From the NCBI GenBank assembly GCA_963693085.1, contig OY856412.1, positions 1,065,219,744 through 1,065,283,743 on the forward strand: a DNA stretch of 64,000 nt. The letters run 5' to 3'. Made by a program: the position numbers and the translations under genes. The notes under the pieces were generated by a model. It had not been told where the DNA came from. It ran no database searches and was given only the letters and a program-made list of their open reading frames with translations. The stretch comes from Alisma plantago-aquatica. Taxonomy: Eukaryota > Streptophyta > Magnoliopsida > Alismatales > Alismataceae. Shown here piece after piece: positions 1 to 12,379 of this stretch; position 1 is the stretch's first letter, and each line of letters starts with the position of its first letter.

Positions 1-889
1 AATGAAATAGATATGCCAATATATGCTTGAGGTCGATAGGTGTCGACTAGCTAGGTTAATAATACTAGCTGGTCGATAGGTGTCATCCTTTCTCTAATCT
101 TAGTGGCAACCTCTTGGCATGCTCTATCTCCTAAAAATCTAAGATGGTTTTATGGCTGTGCTAGGGGGTATATTTATAGGGTTGAGGCTGTTGACCTCTT
201 TCCATCGGTGTCAACCATTTGTTGTCAGTCGATAGGTCTATTGGTTGATGGATTTTGTACTTCCAGTCATCGGTCTGTCGGTTGATGGGACTGTCGACTT
301 TGAGAGTCGATAAGGCTATCAAGTAGTTGTGGATGTCGATAAGTGTGATGAAAAGATTGTCGACCGATGGGATGATCTCTTGTCGGTTGTTGTCCTATGA
401 TGATGTCGAGTAGGGGGGTCGATAGTGGTGTCAACCTCAATTATAAATGAGTTGAATGTTGACCTTCTAAATGATTATATGGTGGATCAATGGAGCTGTC
501 GAGCATTGAGTATCAACCAAAATGTTGATGAGTTTGTCGATGATTGATATTTGTCAAAAATTAAAAGTCAATTGGCATGTTGACCGATGGGTAGATTTTG
601 GCCTTGGACATACTTTTTGTGTATCGATATTCCTTCTGAAAGTGCTCAAAATCCATTTTTTCCAAGGCATTGTCCCGCTAGGGAAACTTGCTGCAGAGTG
701 ATAAAATTCAAAACCTACAAAAGGGATGCAAGAAAAGTATCAAATTCCTATAAATTAACATAAAAACCTAAGTACATCAAAACAAAGCTATTTTAGTGAA
801 AACTAATCTATATGAATGCTAAACTAGACTGATGATGCATCTAAAAATGGGATGAATATGCATTCATTGGTGGTGTGACCCAAATCCTA
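1..889. repeat. Unassigned repeat with GTCGAY motif cluster
   Basis: No gene is visible. From 1 to about 620 the sequence is studded with variants of GTCGATAGG, GTCGAC and GACCGATGGG, roughly fifteen in 600 bases, many of them followed by GTGTC or GTCAACC. Such clusters occur in the LTRs of other elements here, so this is probably part of an LTR or leader whose ends lie outside the window. From 620 to 889 I see only AT-rich sequence with no recognisable signal. Confidence 0.5.
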
Positions 890-1354
890 GGGCATAATAA
901 AAGATGTAAATAGTCGTGTAGCATATTTTCTTAGGATCAAATACAATAACATTGGATGAAGCCTTGCATTGCTTTTTTATAGTTTAGTTGGTAGACAATA
1001 GACATGCTCTTCATATTCCTTCTCAAATTGAAAGATGGTCTACTACTCTGTTATCGTTACCTTGACTTCTTAGATAATAATATTTTCCTTACTCATATTA
1101 TTTAATTGAATATGCCTATCATGCTAATAGAGTAATTACATGTTCTTCCTAGACATTGGCAGAGAGTTATATCTCTTTCCGGGATGTTTGGTCTCACCCT
1201 GTGGGTTCCTACATCTTTTAGGTGGTCGAGCACAAGGAAGTAGAGATCGTGTTGTTGGTGCTGAGCAACAAGAGGACTAGTCATTGTTGAAAGGTTGGAC
1301 ATGCTGCTTGTGTGTTGAAGTAGAGTCCTATATGTCATCCATGTACACTTAGGT
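890..1354. repeat. Diverged repeat E, left copy
   Basis: This stretch aligns by eye with 34018-34530 in the same orientation. Both contain GGCATAATAA, then TATATTTTCTTAGG, a GTCTCACCC block, TTTTAGGTGG, and end near GTAGAGTCCTA. The match is patchy but collinear. The left copy stops exactly where the LTR of element C begins, so C inserted into it. It is probably an LTR or other non-coding part of an older retroelement. Confidence 0.55.
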
Positions 1355-2074
1355 TGTAACGACCCCGCCTCCCAGTAACCCCCAATTAAGGGAGACCAAG
1401 AGGTCTGATCCGTTATCCCAATTTCTGGATCAAAGGTTCGACAAATAATCTATAATAATTATCAAATTCTACTAGCTAAACTAAAAGCTGTAATAAATAA
1501 ACTTTTTACATACCTTTTTAAAACTAGGATTGCTAAACTTCTATCCACATAGATACTAATCTAACTAATCCTCCTTTTCACTTTAATTCTCATTTAATTC
1601 CACATATGCCACTTTATTGTTTTTTCTTTTCATTGTACCTAAAATGCCGACAAACAAAACGCCGGTCAGCATAAAAATGGTATGTGGGGAAAAAGATAAT
1701 CACGCAATTAACCATAACAACATATTATAGTCAATTACAGTTTAACAAGCAACTTTACATTTTAAATATAACTGCACTATCCATGCATACCCTATCCTTT
1801 ACGCTGTCCCTGCAGTGGACCTGGATGCTACCTTCCTTTTGGTAGATCCCCATTATACCCCTCATGATCCCACCTAATAGGTGAATCAATTTCTAGGGTT
1901 GAGTCACATGGAACTACCCGTAGGTGTCCCACTCCTTAACTCATGGTATGCTAAGAGTCTCATGGCACTCACGTGAGTAGCCCAATTTCTAACTCATGAT
2001 AGCCTAGACCTTGCTCTAGTTTACCCTTTTTAGCCTTTGCAAAGCCACAAAGGAGGACGCAGATCTAAACCAGT

Positions 2075-2100
<26 letters not shown>
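2075..2100. repeat. (TA)13 microsatellite in C 3' LTR
   Basis: Thirteen uninterrupted TA units lie between CAGT and GTGATAATC. The same site in the other LTR (9764-9811) has 24 units. Confidence 0.95.
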
Positions 2101-2108
<8 letters not shown>

Positions 2109-3781
2109 CATATTCACTCTATAGTTTCATGAAATAGAAGGCATCCAATAGTTATTTTCAAGAAACCAATAAAACGTTCGGAAATTGCCATGAAACTAGA
2201 GCGATTATTCATAAGCGTGACCACATACCTAATTTGATGAGTTGAGATTGAAATATTCCATGCAAGTAGGAAATCCAAGTAAGCAAGCACACATAACAAG
2301 ATCCTGAAATAACCATATAATTTCTTTTTATTACTCATGTCATCTAGATCTATTAAACCTAGCTCGCTTCCTAGGGTTTCTAGTCCACTTTTATGGTTTC
2401 CATTGCAAGTAGGGTTTCACTTCATCTTTTACTACTTTAAACCCTAATTTGACACAATTACTCACAAACCCTAATTATCTCATCTATTCTTCATGAAAGA
2501 TATTAAGATTATCTTTTAACCTCATATAAACCTAATTTTGATTTAAAGGCACACTTAAACATCAATTAAGTCCATTATGCATCTTTTTATTAAAACTACC
2601 ATTTTTTCCTTTTTAAATTATGACAAGATCATTATGCTCATTTATCATCAATTCATAGTTCATTATGGTCTAATTCACATAGGAACTCTATTTGTCATTA
2701 ATTCTACCTTTATCCATTAGAAAACCCTAATTACTACATTAAGGGTATTTATCCACAATTAGGAAGTTTTATGGCCGAAATAGGTTAGAATTATCTTATC
2801 TCAACTTTAATCATGAAATTGATCAATTAAAGCCATTAATAGTCATTCACTAATATTAGGGTTTCAAGGCCCATTAAAACATATTTATGCACATGGAACT
2901 CCAAACTAAACTAATTATGTGCAAAGTTCATCCTTTTTGTTCTTAATGTACGTTTTTACTATTAACATGTTAATATCAACTTTAATCATCTATTAAACCC
3001 TACTAAACACATTAATCATCTCGAGATAGGGTTTCTTAATCATTAAAGCATTAAAGTTGATAACTTTCATTAATTTTCGTATTGCAAGAGGGATCAGGAT
3101 CTAAAACTATTTTATTTGGATTCCTCTCATTCTCCTGAGCAAATTTCATATCTTACATGTATTGATCTGAGCTACCGATATTTAGTTACGATTTTTGTAA
3201 GAAATTACTTACCAAAGCCAATTAAAAGCTGCCATGTCTCCCTGATCCCATGCAATTTGCTCGCTGGTTTGGAAACATAACACAAAGACGAAACTACGCC
3301 CGCATAAGTGAAAGGCACTTCAGCCCACAGAGGGGTAAATGCATCCAATGCCACCCATGCTCCTTCTTCCTCGCGATGAACCCTAAGCTACTTCCTGCAG
3401 TTGCTCGGGGGAGCTCTCCTCCTCCCTCCTTGGACTTTAGGGCGCCGACGATGGTCCCAACGCTTCCGCCTCCCTCTGTCGTACCTACGGAGGTTTAAAG
3501 TTGGGGATGCGGTGGGTGGGATTAGGCACGACGATCTGCAACTCACGGCTGTCCTATGCAGTCGTGCCACAACATCTACGCGTAGCTAGGAGGAGAGGGA
3601 CGACCACTGAGCATCTTCTTGATGTCGTGGGAGCAACAAGACCCCATTGTAGCTCCTCCACGGCCCCTCTGTGCTCTAGGGATAGGGTTATACCCTCATT
3701 GTTAGGGTTGAAAGAAGAAAAAAAGGAAAAGAGGGAGAGAGATACATGGGGTTTCTCTGGACTCGGCCCTAGGTCTTACCC

Positions 3782-3791
3782 CTTATATAGG
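3782..3791 (-). promoter_or_regulatory. Probable TATA box of element C LTR
   Basis: On the minus strand this reads CTATATAAGG in a G-rich setting. It is the clearest TATA box in the LTR and lies about 1 kb inside its upstream (right) end, so transcription would run left through the GC-rich segment. The matching part of the other LTR has been lost. Confidence 0.55.
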
Positions 3792-6700
3792 GGAGGGTAT
3801 CCATGCCCAAAGACGTTCATCCAAGAGGAAACAAGTCCCACTCTTAAAGGAAACATATTCCTTCATTGAGAAGAAATATTCTCTCTCCTAACTTATTCCT
3901 TTCATATTCCTTATTCATTGGATAATTAGAAATACGAAAATTCTGTCCCTTATTCTCTTTTATACTTGCCTTTTACTTCATTGATCACGAAATTTATATT
4001 TCCTTTAAGTAGAAAATACTTCCTTTTTAACAATACCACATAATCCATTAATTATGTATTCACATTATCTTCTTATTTTCTATTATGAGTATTTTCTCTC
4101 TCTTTTTCTTCATTGGGACTCCTTGGATCCCAAGAAACTCTAATATTTCAAAATTCCTTTTTAAGGATACTTATTATCCTTCTAGATACATCTATATCCA
4201 TTATTTCTCATTATATTGTTTATTTCTTAAAATATCTCTTTTTGAGGATTTCTCTTTTATTTTCCTCATTGGCATTCGTTTTAACATTAGAAATCCTTTG
4301 GATATGAAAATCCACCAAGGATAACTCAATTATACCTATTTTCACTTATTTTCCACATTTTATCATTGTTTTCAATTTCTTTCTTAATAAAGAAATATTT
4401 AATTGATCTTTTCTTTTCTTGTTGCTTTATCTTTGCAACTTTGGACTCCTTAGAACCCAAGGAACCCAAGAGGCACGAAATCCACCTTTGAATTATATTC
4501 TTTTTCCTTCTAGATGTTTCTACATTTCTGTTTTCTCTATTTTCTTATTTACTCAATAATAGAGTTTCTTTTGTCCTTTCTTTGTTATTGGGCCCAATAG
4601 CCAAGAAAGCCCACAAAACAATCATTAAGGCTAATGTACACGAAATCCATTTATTCAAAACAAGTTGTATCATTATTTGTCCAAATATCTTTAATATGAG
4701 AAATTCCATTTCTCGACAAATGAACCCAAAAATTGGGGTTGTAACATTCTTCCCCTCTTATAGGAATTTTGTCCTCAAAATTCCATCAAACAAACAAACA
4801 ATTCAGGATAAGACTTTTATATGTCCATTATTGGCCCCTATGTGGCTTTGCCCTATCCATGGCACTTCCAAGAAACCTTTATCATCACATAATGTTTTCT
4901 CTGAGTTCTTTCACTTTGGCATCTATAAACCTCACAGGTGACTCCAGTCATTTCAGCCTCCCTTGGGCTCACTAGGTTCAATGCTCAACACATGGCCTGG
5001 GTACCTCACATTGTGCTCTAAATTGGACACCTAGAAGTCATCACCCATTACTTTATCCTAAGGGGTAAGGTCAACCATAACCTTCTTCACCAATCCATCT
5101 CAAATGAACCCATGTATCGGAGACTCAACTTTCTTAGCTATAACTTAGAGGGGTCGGATTTTCATGTCACATATACCCCCACAGTGAACTGTATGCCAGT
5201 CTACTTTGCATCAATCTACGCCTCATGTCGTCCCTGGTCTCCTTTCAGCCATGGCACAATCAAAGCGACTTCTACACACACTGTGGTCCTTTTCTGACTA
5301 TCATGAGGTCCCTTCACCAAGATCACCTTAATGAAGTGGTAACCGACACAACCTCCCTTACAGAGCTTCTTTATATCCTAATATTGGCTATGGTGGTTAT
5401 CATCACATCTTTCAGAGAACAAGAACTGTCTCCATGTATCACCCTGAATGAGCACACATGCTCATATCAGACCCTCTATAATAACCATTAGTTAGGGGTG
5501 ATAAACTATACTAACATCGAGTTCTTCATGTACCTAGTTCCACCTTATGGAATTGAATCTTTAGGTTAGAACTTTTGAACTCACATCATGATGTAGTCGA
5601 ACAATCTCTCTCATATGTAGTTCAATCGGATCTGTCCCTCGACAATAGTCTTTCTTTCTCATGTCATCTAGGTAAGGAGATCTACCATAACCCATATTGT
5701 ATCTCGACCTTCCTTGGTCTAGGGGAGACTTACAACATCAATAGTGATGAACTCCCTTTCCCTCTTGGGGACTCTTTATCCTCTATATCAATGCACTAGG
5801 TTACTGGTGTTCGTCCTTCACCTCCAACATGCATGGCCACATGCCACCGACAACTTCATCTTAAGCATCAAAAGTACTACGGTCACTTACTATCTTCGTA
5901 GTATGGTGTATGGTGATCTTAAAATCATGTTCTCCTGTATGTCATAATTCCTCAAGCTTGATGCCTCGGAAACCCTCAACCATTCTAGATGGGTTTCATC
6001 ACCTTATTTTCCAAAGAAGAGTATCTAAGGTTCTACAACAATCCTTTTATCATGATAAGCCCTAGGCTATCTAACCAAACAACCATTAACTTGATCAACC
6101 AATATTGTGACATCTGAGTTTAGCCAAACTTATCTCTTTTTCCAACTGAGGGTTAACCTAACAACCTCTTCTAGCCTCCATCTAAACTAGGAACCTGTAT
6201 CACACCGAGAGCATCCATTATCACTTCACATCCTTAGGTGTTAGATAAATTTGAAGACATACACCTCCATGTATTTCACTTATTATCTCATCTCTGCTCT
6301 ATGTCTATCTTCATCAAGAAAACTCTGAGCTTATTCTCTTGGTTTTTTGAATTCAACCTTGTATAACTCATAGCTCATAATAAAAACATCCTCATAAGAT
6401 GACTACCTTAATACTCTTGGTGTTTATAAACCATCCATGTATCATTCACTCCACAAGGGCATGTTATCATATATGTTCTCATACCTCATAGCAATGTTCC
6501 AACTCACATCATCTTTTATCCTTGGTGTATGGCATGTGTATTGTCCTATCTCTCACTCCCACAAAAAGAGGAAATAAGCATTTCGTTGCAGTCCAAATAT
6601 AGAGTTCTTCCGGTTCCAAGAGTAGAGATGGTACATTCCACCTTGCCAATACACCTTTAAATCTAAGTTTAAACATGCAGCTTATGCCTCTACATCACAA

Positions 6701-8827
6701 TCATCTCGATATCACGGTTACTTCCATGGAAAACTGGTCTCGAACCTACTGGGTTTACACACATCCCTTGGTCATCTCCTCTAGGTCTATAGTGTGCCGA
6801 CATTTTAGGGGTCATCCCTCTTCCCTCATGCATCCAGAGAGTGCCTTACTCATCTGCCCTTTGGGTCCCATGAGTTCATGAAGGTGATCAATCTCCTAAC
6901 CCATGGCCCTCAGACAATGATAGTTGTTACCTCCCAACCCTATGGTCATGTGCAACTAGGGAATTAGGCAAATGCTACTTCCATCAGTCTTATCCCTACT
7001 TGACCCTAGGATAGAATTAGGATTCTCTTATAGTACATATTCAACTTAGAACCTTACCCAAGCCTTCATCATCTCTCTCTGCATTCATGGGCTGACTTTC
7101 ATCCTTTCATAGGGGTCATGGAGACCTGCCTACCTTGGCCAGGCCCCATATCGATTACCTTCATGGTAACACATCCACATGCACGTAGAGATGGTTATTT
7201 ATGGGTATACAGGTTCATTCTCATACCATGTACTTTTCACTTAGCTTCTCAAGATCCTATGAGACCTCTTTAGGTTTCCTCAAAACCCACAAGACTGGTA
7301 AACACCCTACAAAAGGGTCCCTCTCCCAGGATGGGAGGAAACTACAACTCTTGACAACAAGGTCACAAACATCCTTATGTCTCAGGTTTACATCCATATG
7401 AGCATGCTTGACCCTAGAAAGCCATTAAGGCACAAGCGGACCACGTGCTAAACCATGCTAGGTCACACTTGTTCTCATCATCAACATTGGATCAAGATCA
7501 TACCTTCCCATGTCATCAACTTAGTTGTGAGGGGTTCATCAAACATACCTTCAACTTAAGGGGTTTCCCTTTCCTCTAACCATGAGGAGTACCATGCTCA
7601 AAAATATGGAAACTCAAATCTCATCATGAGCATCAAGGACACCACTTCCCCTCTTAGGCCTAGGAACCTTCGGTTCACCTTTGGGTGTCCAACCGCATGC
7701 CCAACCTGTTAACCATGAATCAAGCCTGACATGCACTTTCCATGATCCTTCTGCTTGATCAACACTTCAGAGTTGAGTCCTCCTCAAGGACAACCAACAA
7801 GTACAAGGCCTCACAATCAGTTACCAAACCTCTTCGGGGTCTACAAAACTCTTCTTCCTATCTCTGAAGGTAGACACCTATACCATAGGCACATAGGTTC
7901 CAGAAGCATCATCCTCTCTTTAGGGTTTGGTTCTTCTAAAGTCCATCAAGATATCATCAGCCTCCAGGGATCAAGTACGAGGCAACCACTATCATCCACT
8001 TAGGTCGCATCATCCTCAACTCCCCATTGTTCCTAATGTCTCAGAATCTAAGCTTCCAACCTTCTTGATTGAGTCCTTCTTTCTCTCTCTAGATCTAACT
8101 CCAGATCCAACCTTACTACTAGAGGTCCTCTCTCAATAAAGGATCAAGCTCATAAGAATATCTCTATGTGAGTGAAGCCTATGCTCAAACTTATGTTTAC
8201 TCAAAATCATCCATAGCTCTTCATGCTTATCTCATAAGCCATCCATCATGCCCTTCTGGCCAGGGTTTTAGCCTACCTCATAATTGAAGGAGCTATCCTT
8301 CACTCTAACAAGCATGACCCTTTCCAGGGTTGGGTCATCAAAGGCACTAAATCACCCAACCTTTCATGGCTCAAAGCATGTCCACTCACACCTGGTTTAC
8401 CATGATATCTAACTCTTCAGGTCATCTCTTTCTTGAACCACCACTTAGGGTTAGGGTTAAATCATCCTTAGAGGATATGCCAAGTCTCTACTTATAGAGG
8501 TATCTACCTCCAAGACTAATCTTTCTCTACTCATCCTCCTGACAAGAAGGTCTAGCCTCAGGTCTCTCCTGAGGGCAATGACAACTCATGTCATACGACC
8601 TAAGAATGTATCTATTCTTTAGTTTATGCTGAATCTATTAATCTTATGTCCATGACATCTTATTTACATGATTTTTCATTAATTTGGTGGAGGATTCCTT
8701 ATACCTTATCAACATTACCCATACCTCAAGAGGGTGAGGAAAAGAGAGAAAACCCTAATCCTTAAGGTCCTTAACATCATTTTGAGTTGAGAAGAGATGA
8801 ACAAGATGAGGGAGTCCTAAAGGTATC

Positions 8828-8950
8828 TTATTTTGAGTCAAATCCTAGGACATCAGCTAGACAGTCAAACGATTTGGGAGTCCTCATATTTTGACTAGCG
8901 GTGCAAAGGAAAATCTTTCCAGCCCCCGAACGGGATCCTTTTCTAGACAT
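8828..8950 (-). CDS. 40-codon ORF downstream of element C PBS
   Basis: An ATG-started ORF of 40 codons lies about 90 bases downstream of the primer binding site in element orientation. It begins MSRKGSRSGAGK and ends LADVLGFDSK. I do not recognise it. It could be a remnant of the gag start, an upstream ORF in the leader, or chance. Its only distinction is that it stays open in an interior otherwise full of stops. Confidence 0.2.
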   Translation of the reverse strand: MSRKGSRSGAGKIFLCTASQNMRTPKSFDCLADVLGFDSK

Positions 8951-9042
8951 CTCTATCTTTCGCAAAATCCTCTAATAAATCCCTTGGGTTCTACAGAGTT
9001 TGTAAAATTTAATAATTATTAAAGATTAAATGAGGAACCTAT

Positions 9043-9054
9043 GCTATGATACCA
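9043..9054 (-). other. Primer binding site of element C
   Basis: On the minus strand this reads TGGTATCATAGC two bases after the LTR end. It differs slightly from the usual TGGTATCAGAGC complementary to initiator tRNA-Met. It fixes the right LTR as the upstream one and the element as minus-strand. Confidence 0.7.
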
Positions 9055-9056
9055 AA

Positions 9057-9762
9057 TGTAACAACCCCGCCTCCCAGTAACCCCCAATTAAGGGAGACCA
9101 AGAGTTCAGAGCTATTATCCCAATTTCTGGATCAAAGGTTCGACAATATCAAATTCTACTAAGTAAATTGAAAGCTGCAATAAAATAAACATTTTACATA
9201 CCTTTTTAAAATTGGGATTTCTAAACTTCTATCCACACAGATACTAATCTAATTAATCCTCCTTTGTACTTTGATTCTCACTTAATTCCACATATGCCAC
9301 TTTACTGTTTGTTCTTTTCATTGTACCTAAAACACCGACAAACAAAACGTCGATCAGCATAAAGTTGGTATGTGGGGAAAACAATAATCACACAATTAAC
9401 CATAACAACATATTGCAGTCAATCACAGTTTAAAAAACAACTTTACGTTTTAAATATAACTACGCGATCCATGCATACCCTATCCTCTATGTTGTCCCTA
9501 CAGTGGACCTGGATGCTACCTTCCTTATGGTAGATCCCCATTATACCCCTCATGATCCCCCCTAATACGTGAATAAATTTCTAGGGTTGAGTCACATGGT
9601 ACTACCCGTAGGTAGCCCACTGCTTAACTCATGGTATGCTAAGAGTCTCATGGCACTACATGTGGGTAGCCCAATTTCTAACTCATGATAGCCTAGACCT
9701 TGCTCTAGGTTACCCTTTTTAGCCTTTGCAAAGCCACAGAGGAGGACCCAGATCTAAGCCAG

Positions 9763-9819
<57 letters not shown>

Positions 9820-10710
9820 CATAGTCACTCTATAGTTGCATGAAATAGAAGGCATCCAAAAGTTATTTTCAAGAAACCGATAAAACATTCAAGAATCACC
9901 GTGAAACTAGAGAGATTATTCATAAGCGTAACCACATACCTGATTTGATGAGTTGTGATACAAATATTCCATGCAAGTAGGAAATCCAAGTAACCAAGCA
10001 CACAGACAAGATCCTGAAATAACCATACCATTTCTTTTTATTACTCATGTCATCAAGATCTATTAAACTTAGCTTGCTTCCTAGGGTTTCTAGTCCACTT
10101 TTAGGGTTTCCATTGAAATTAGGGTTTCACTTCATCTTTTACTATTTTAAATCCTAATTTGATACAATTACTCACAAACCCTAATTGTCTCATCTATTTT
10201 TAATGAAATATATTAAGATTACCTTTTAACCTCATATAACCCTAATTTTGATTTATAGGCACACTTAAACATCAATTAAGTCCATAATGCCTCTTTTTTA
10301 TATTAAAACTACCATTTTTATCTTTTTTAAATCATGATAAGATCATTATGATCATTTATTATCAATTCATAGTTCATTATGGTATAATTCACATAGGAAC
10401 TCTATTTGTAATTAATTCTACCTTTATCCATTAGAAAACCCCAATTACTACATTAAGGGTATTTATCCACAATTAGTAACATTTATGCTCAAAATAGCTT
10501 AGAATTATCTTATCTCAACTTTAATCATGAAATTGATCAATTAAAGCCATTAATAATCTCATTCACTAATATTAGGGTTTCAAGGCCCATTAAAACATAT
10601 TTATGCACATGGAATTCCAAACTAAACTAATTATGTGCGAAATTCATCCTTTTTGTTCTTAATGTACCTTTTTACAATTAACATGTTAATATCAACTTTA
10701 ATCATCTATT
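9057..10710 (-). repeat. Element C 5' LTR, truncated
   Basis: This aligns with 1355-2994 over its whole length with scattered substitutions and indels, then stops at 10710 where copia A begins. What remains is the downstream half of the LTR in element orientation. The promoter half is missing from the window. Confidence 0.8.
9764..9811. repeat. (TA)24 microsatellite in C 5' LTR
   Basis: Twenty-four uninterrupted TA units sit at the site that has thirteen in the sister LTR (2075-2100). Confidence 0.95.
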
Positions 10711-11884
10711 TGTTGGTATGTATGCCCTGAGAGCCAATCATGGGATGATTGGTGGGATACATTAAGATTGATTTGATAAACACAAAGGCAAGCTTCCAAT
10801 TCTTTCTGGTTCAGTCATATGAGATAATGATATAATAGATTGAATGTCTAGAGAATGACAGTACTCAATGACGTATGCTTTCAAGTTGAGGACCTAAACG
10901 ATGACATCATACATATGCTAAGAGTTTGTACATTCTTATTATGTCCCTAGTCGGATGTCATTATGGAAGGTAGACAGACATCAATGACACACAAAACTAG
11001 ATTGTGGTGTTGGTTGATGACAGAATCTCATTAGTCATGATATGGAGACATCAAACCAAACACATGGGTACTTGTTAGAGAACCAGTGTACCGGACAGAC
11101 CCACCATGAGTTTGACACATGGAACCATGACATGGTAGTCACAGTCAGTTCTCACAGTGATGGTGGTCAGTGTGATTCTTTGACCTGAAATCACTACACT
11201 TAACACATGTCGTTGGGCACACTTTGACATCATCAAACACAGTCCTGAAACATGGGTTGTTATAAAGGTGATGATTGGGTGGCTTTGACACATGGGGCTT
11301 TTGAGGGGCGAGTGATAGATATGGGATTTGTCCATCCTGAGGGAGTTTGATAACCATGACCACTTTATGAGTAGGATTGAGATAGGCGTGCACGCATGTG
11401 TGAATCAGTATGTGATATTGATGTCATACATATCTCCTCCAATATGCTCTGAGATCAAGAAAGCGAGTGAACATTGACAGGATGACTGTTCCATGCCTTG
11501 AGTTCATTTGGGATATCAGTGACAAAGGAATTATACATTCACTGTAACACCATTTACGGATTGTAGGATTGAAAGTTGTTCTCCAGCTTTCTATTTCACT
11601 TGGGTAGCACTGATGTGTGAATAGGCACCACTCTTTGCTTGTGAAGTCATAAGTGTTATGGATTTTCACTGCCAACGTGAAATGGACCTACAGGATCACA
11701 CACATAGGATTTAACCTAGAACAAGAATTTATCCCCAAATGATGTTTCGATTGATTACTAAAGCAGTTTAGTAGTTCAATTAAATACTCAATGAATTGAT
11801 AGCTCAATATCATAGTGTTCAAGGTGTTGGACCAGTTGATTGAGAGTATCATATTGATTGAAACTGCATTGTCTACTGCTCTAA

Positions 11885-12275
11885 CTGATCAGCTCATGGG
11901 GATGAACCGATTGACTTAGGTTGTTGAACCGATCGACTCACCCAGTGAGATGATCGGCTCATGTGTCACCAAACAATCGACCCAATCGTCGAACCGATCA
12001 ACTGGTGTGACCAACCGAGATCGTTTGGAAAATAAGAAGACTATTTTGCAAATATATTTGTTTCACTTGTAAAAATTTGATTTGGACAAGGACTAATATT
12101 GGATTAGTTGGAAACGAATATGGAAAGACAATTTGAGTTGGATCAGGACCGCAAACCGATCATTTCAGGGAACTAACTGATCGGTTGAGAGCCCCAAATG
12201 ATCGGCTCAGGTCCCAACCGATCGGCTCAGGGGCCAAAACGATCAGTTCAGTAGTGAAACGATCGGTTCAGCTGT
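11885..12275 (+). repeat. GATCGGTT motif cluster in A LTR (U3)
   Basis: More than a dozen variants of AACCGATCGGTT (halves AACCGATC and GATCGGTT, also GATCGGCTCA) occur upstream of the TATA box. They are spaced irregularly and face both ways. The inverted copy carries the same cluster at 54940-55330, including a perfect palindrome at 54993-55004. Confidence 0.75.
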
Positions 12276-12369
12276 CACAACATGTCATATTTGTAGAAAA
12301 TCTCGAACCCTTCTACTCTTGCTTTAATCTTGCATTGCCCATGATAGAGAACCCTATCACAGGAACCTC

Positions 12370-12379
12370 CTATATATAG
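12370..12379 (+). promoter_or_regulatory. TATA box of element A LTR
   Basis: CTATATATAG followed by GGGTATTGGGGG lies about 570 bases before the LTR end. The motif cluster ends about 100 bases upstream. The inverted LTR keeps the box at 54819-54829. Confidence 0.65.

Larger units (their letters stand above)
1355..4746 (-). repeat. Element C 3' LTR (3,392 bp)
   Basis: The repeat runs from TGTAACGACCCC at the left to GGGGTTGTAACA at the right, so its ends are short inverted repeats. The right boundary abuts a sequence whose complement reads as a purine-rich tract ending GAGGGGAAGAA. Positions 1355-2994 match the right-hand LTR remnant at 9057-10710. The segment 3250-3800 is much richer in G and C than the rest and lies just downstream of the TATA box on the minus strand. 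Many AAACCCTAA or TTAGGGTTT words (telo-box) occur at 2340-3040. Short plus-strand ORFs here look like chance. Confidence 0.8.
4747..9056 (-). pseudogene. Element C interior: decayed gag-pol
   Basis: No ORF of useful size exists on the minus strand. Close to the left LTR, however, about 4790-4885 read on the minus strand gives a chromodomain tail with stops: KVSWKCHG, then GKAT, then KSYPELF, matching the arrangement of KVLW, EATWE and YPELF in B1 and other chromoviruses. Near 5105-5165 a segment reading LSLRYMG fits the integrase tail (KGKL-PR-GP). The last bases, FEDKIPIRGE in translation, are homologous to [10 protein letters not shown] at the end of B2 pol. The rest of the interior (about 5.3-8.8 kb) should hold protease, RT and RNase H, but I could not recognise them by eye. 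I infer an ancient Tekay/Del-like chromovirus with a heavily mutated polyprotein. Confidence 0.6.
1355..10710 (-). mobile_element. Element C: old chromovirus (Ty3/gypsy), truncated
   Basis: Two related sequences starting TGTAACRACCCCGCCTCCC lie at 1355 and 9057 and frame a 4.3 kb interior. A primer-binding-site-like sequence beside the right copy, and a polypurine-like stretch with the typical chromovirus pol end beside the left copy, show that the element reads on the minus strand. Its upstream LTR, on the right, is cut at 10710 by copia element A, and the missing part is not found elsewhere in the window. The interior has no long ORF, but chromodomain and integrase-tail remnants can be read through many stops. 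Confidence 0.75.

Noticed and set aside
2340..3040. Interstitial telomere sequence
   Set aside because: The CCCTAAA words are dispersed singly, not in tandem.
3250..3869. GC-rich segment with ORFs on both strands as a captured host exon
   Set aside because: It lies inside the C LTR just downstream of its TATA box. The overlapping ORFs have low-complexity Pro/Arg/Ser content and no recognisable domain.
4582..5947. Plus-strand ORFs of 60-119 codons in element C
   Set aside because: They are antisense to the decayed pol and share no feature with known proteins.
11075..11675. Minus-strand ORFs in the A LTR, also seen at 55459-56144 on the plus strand
   Set aside because: They recur because the LTRs are homologous. 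They lie in the U3 region and change frame and length between copies.
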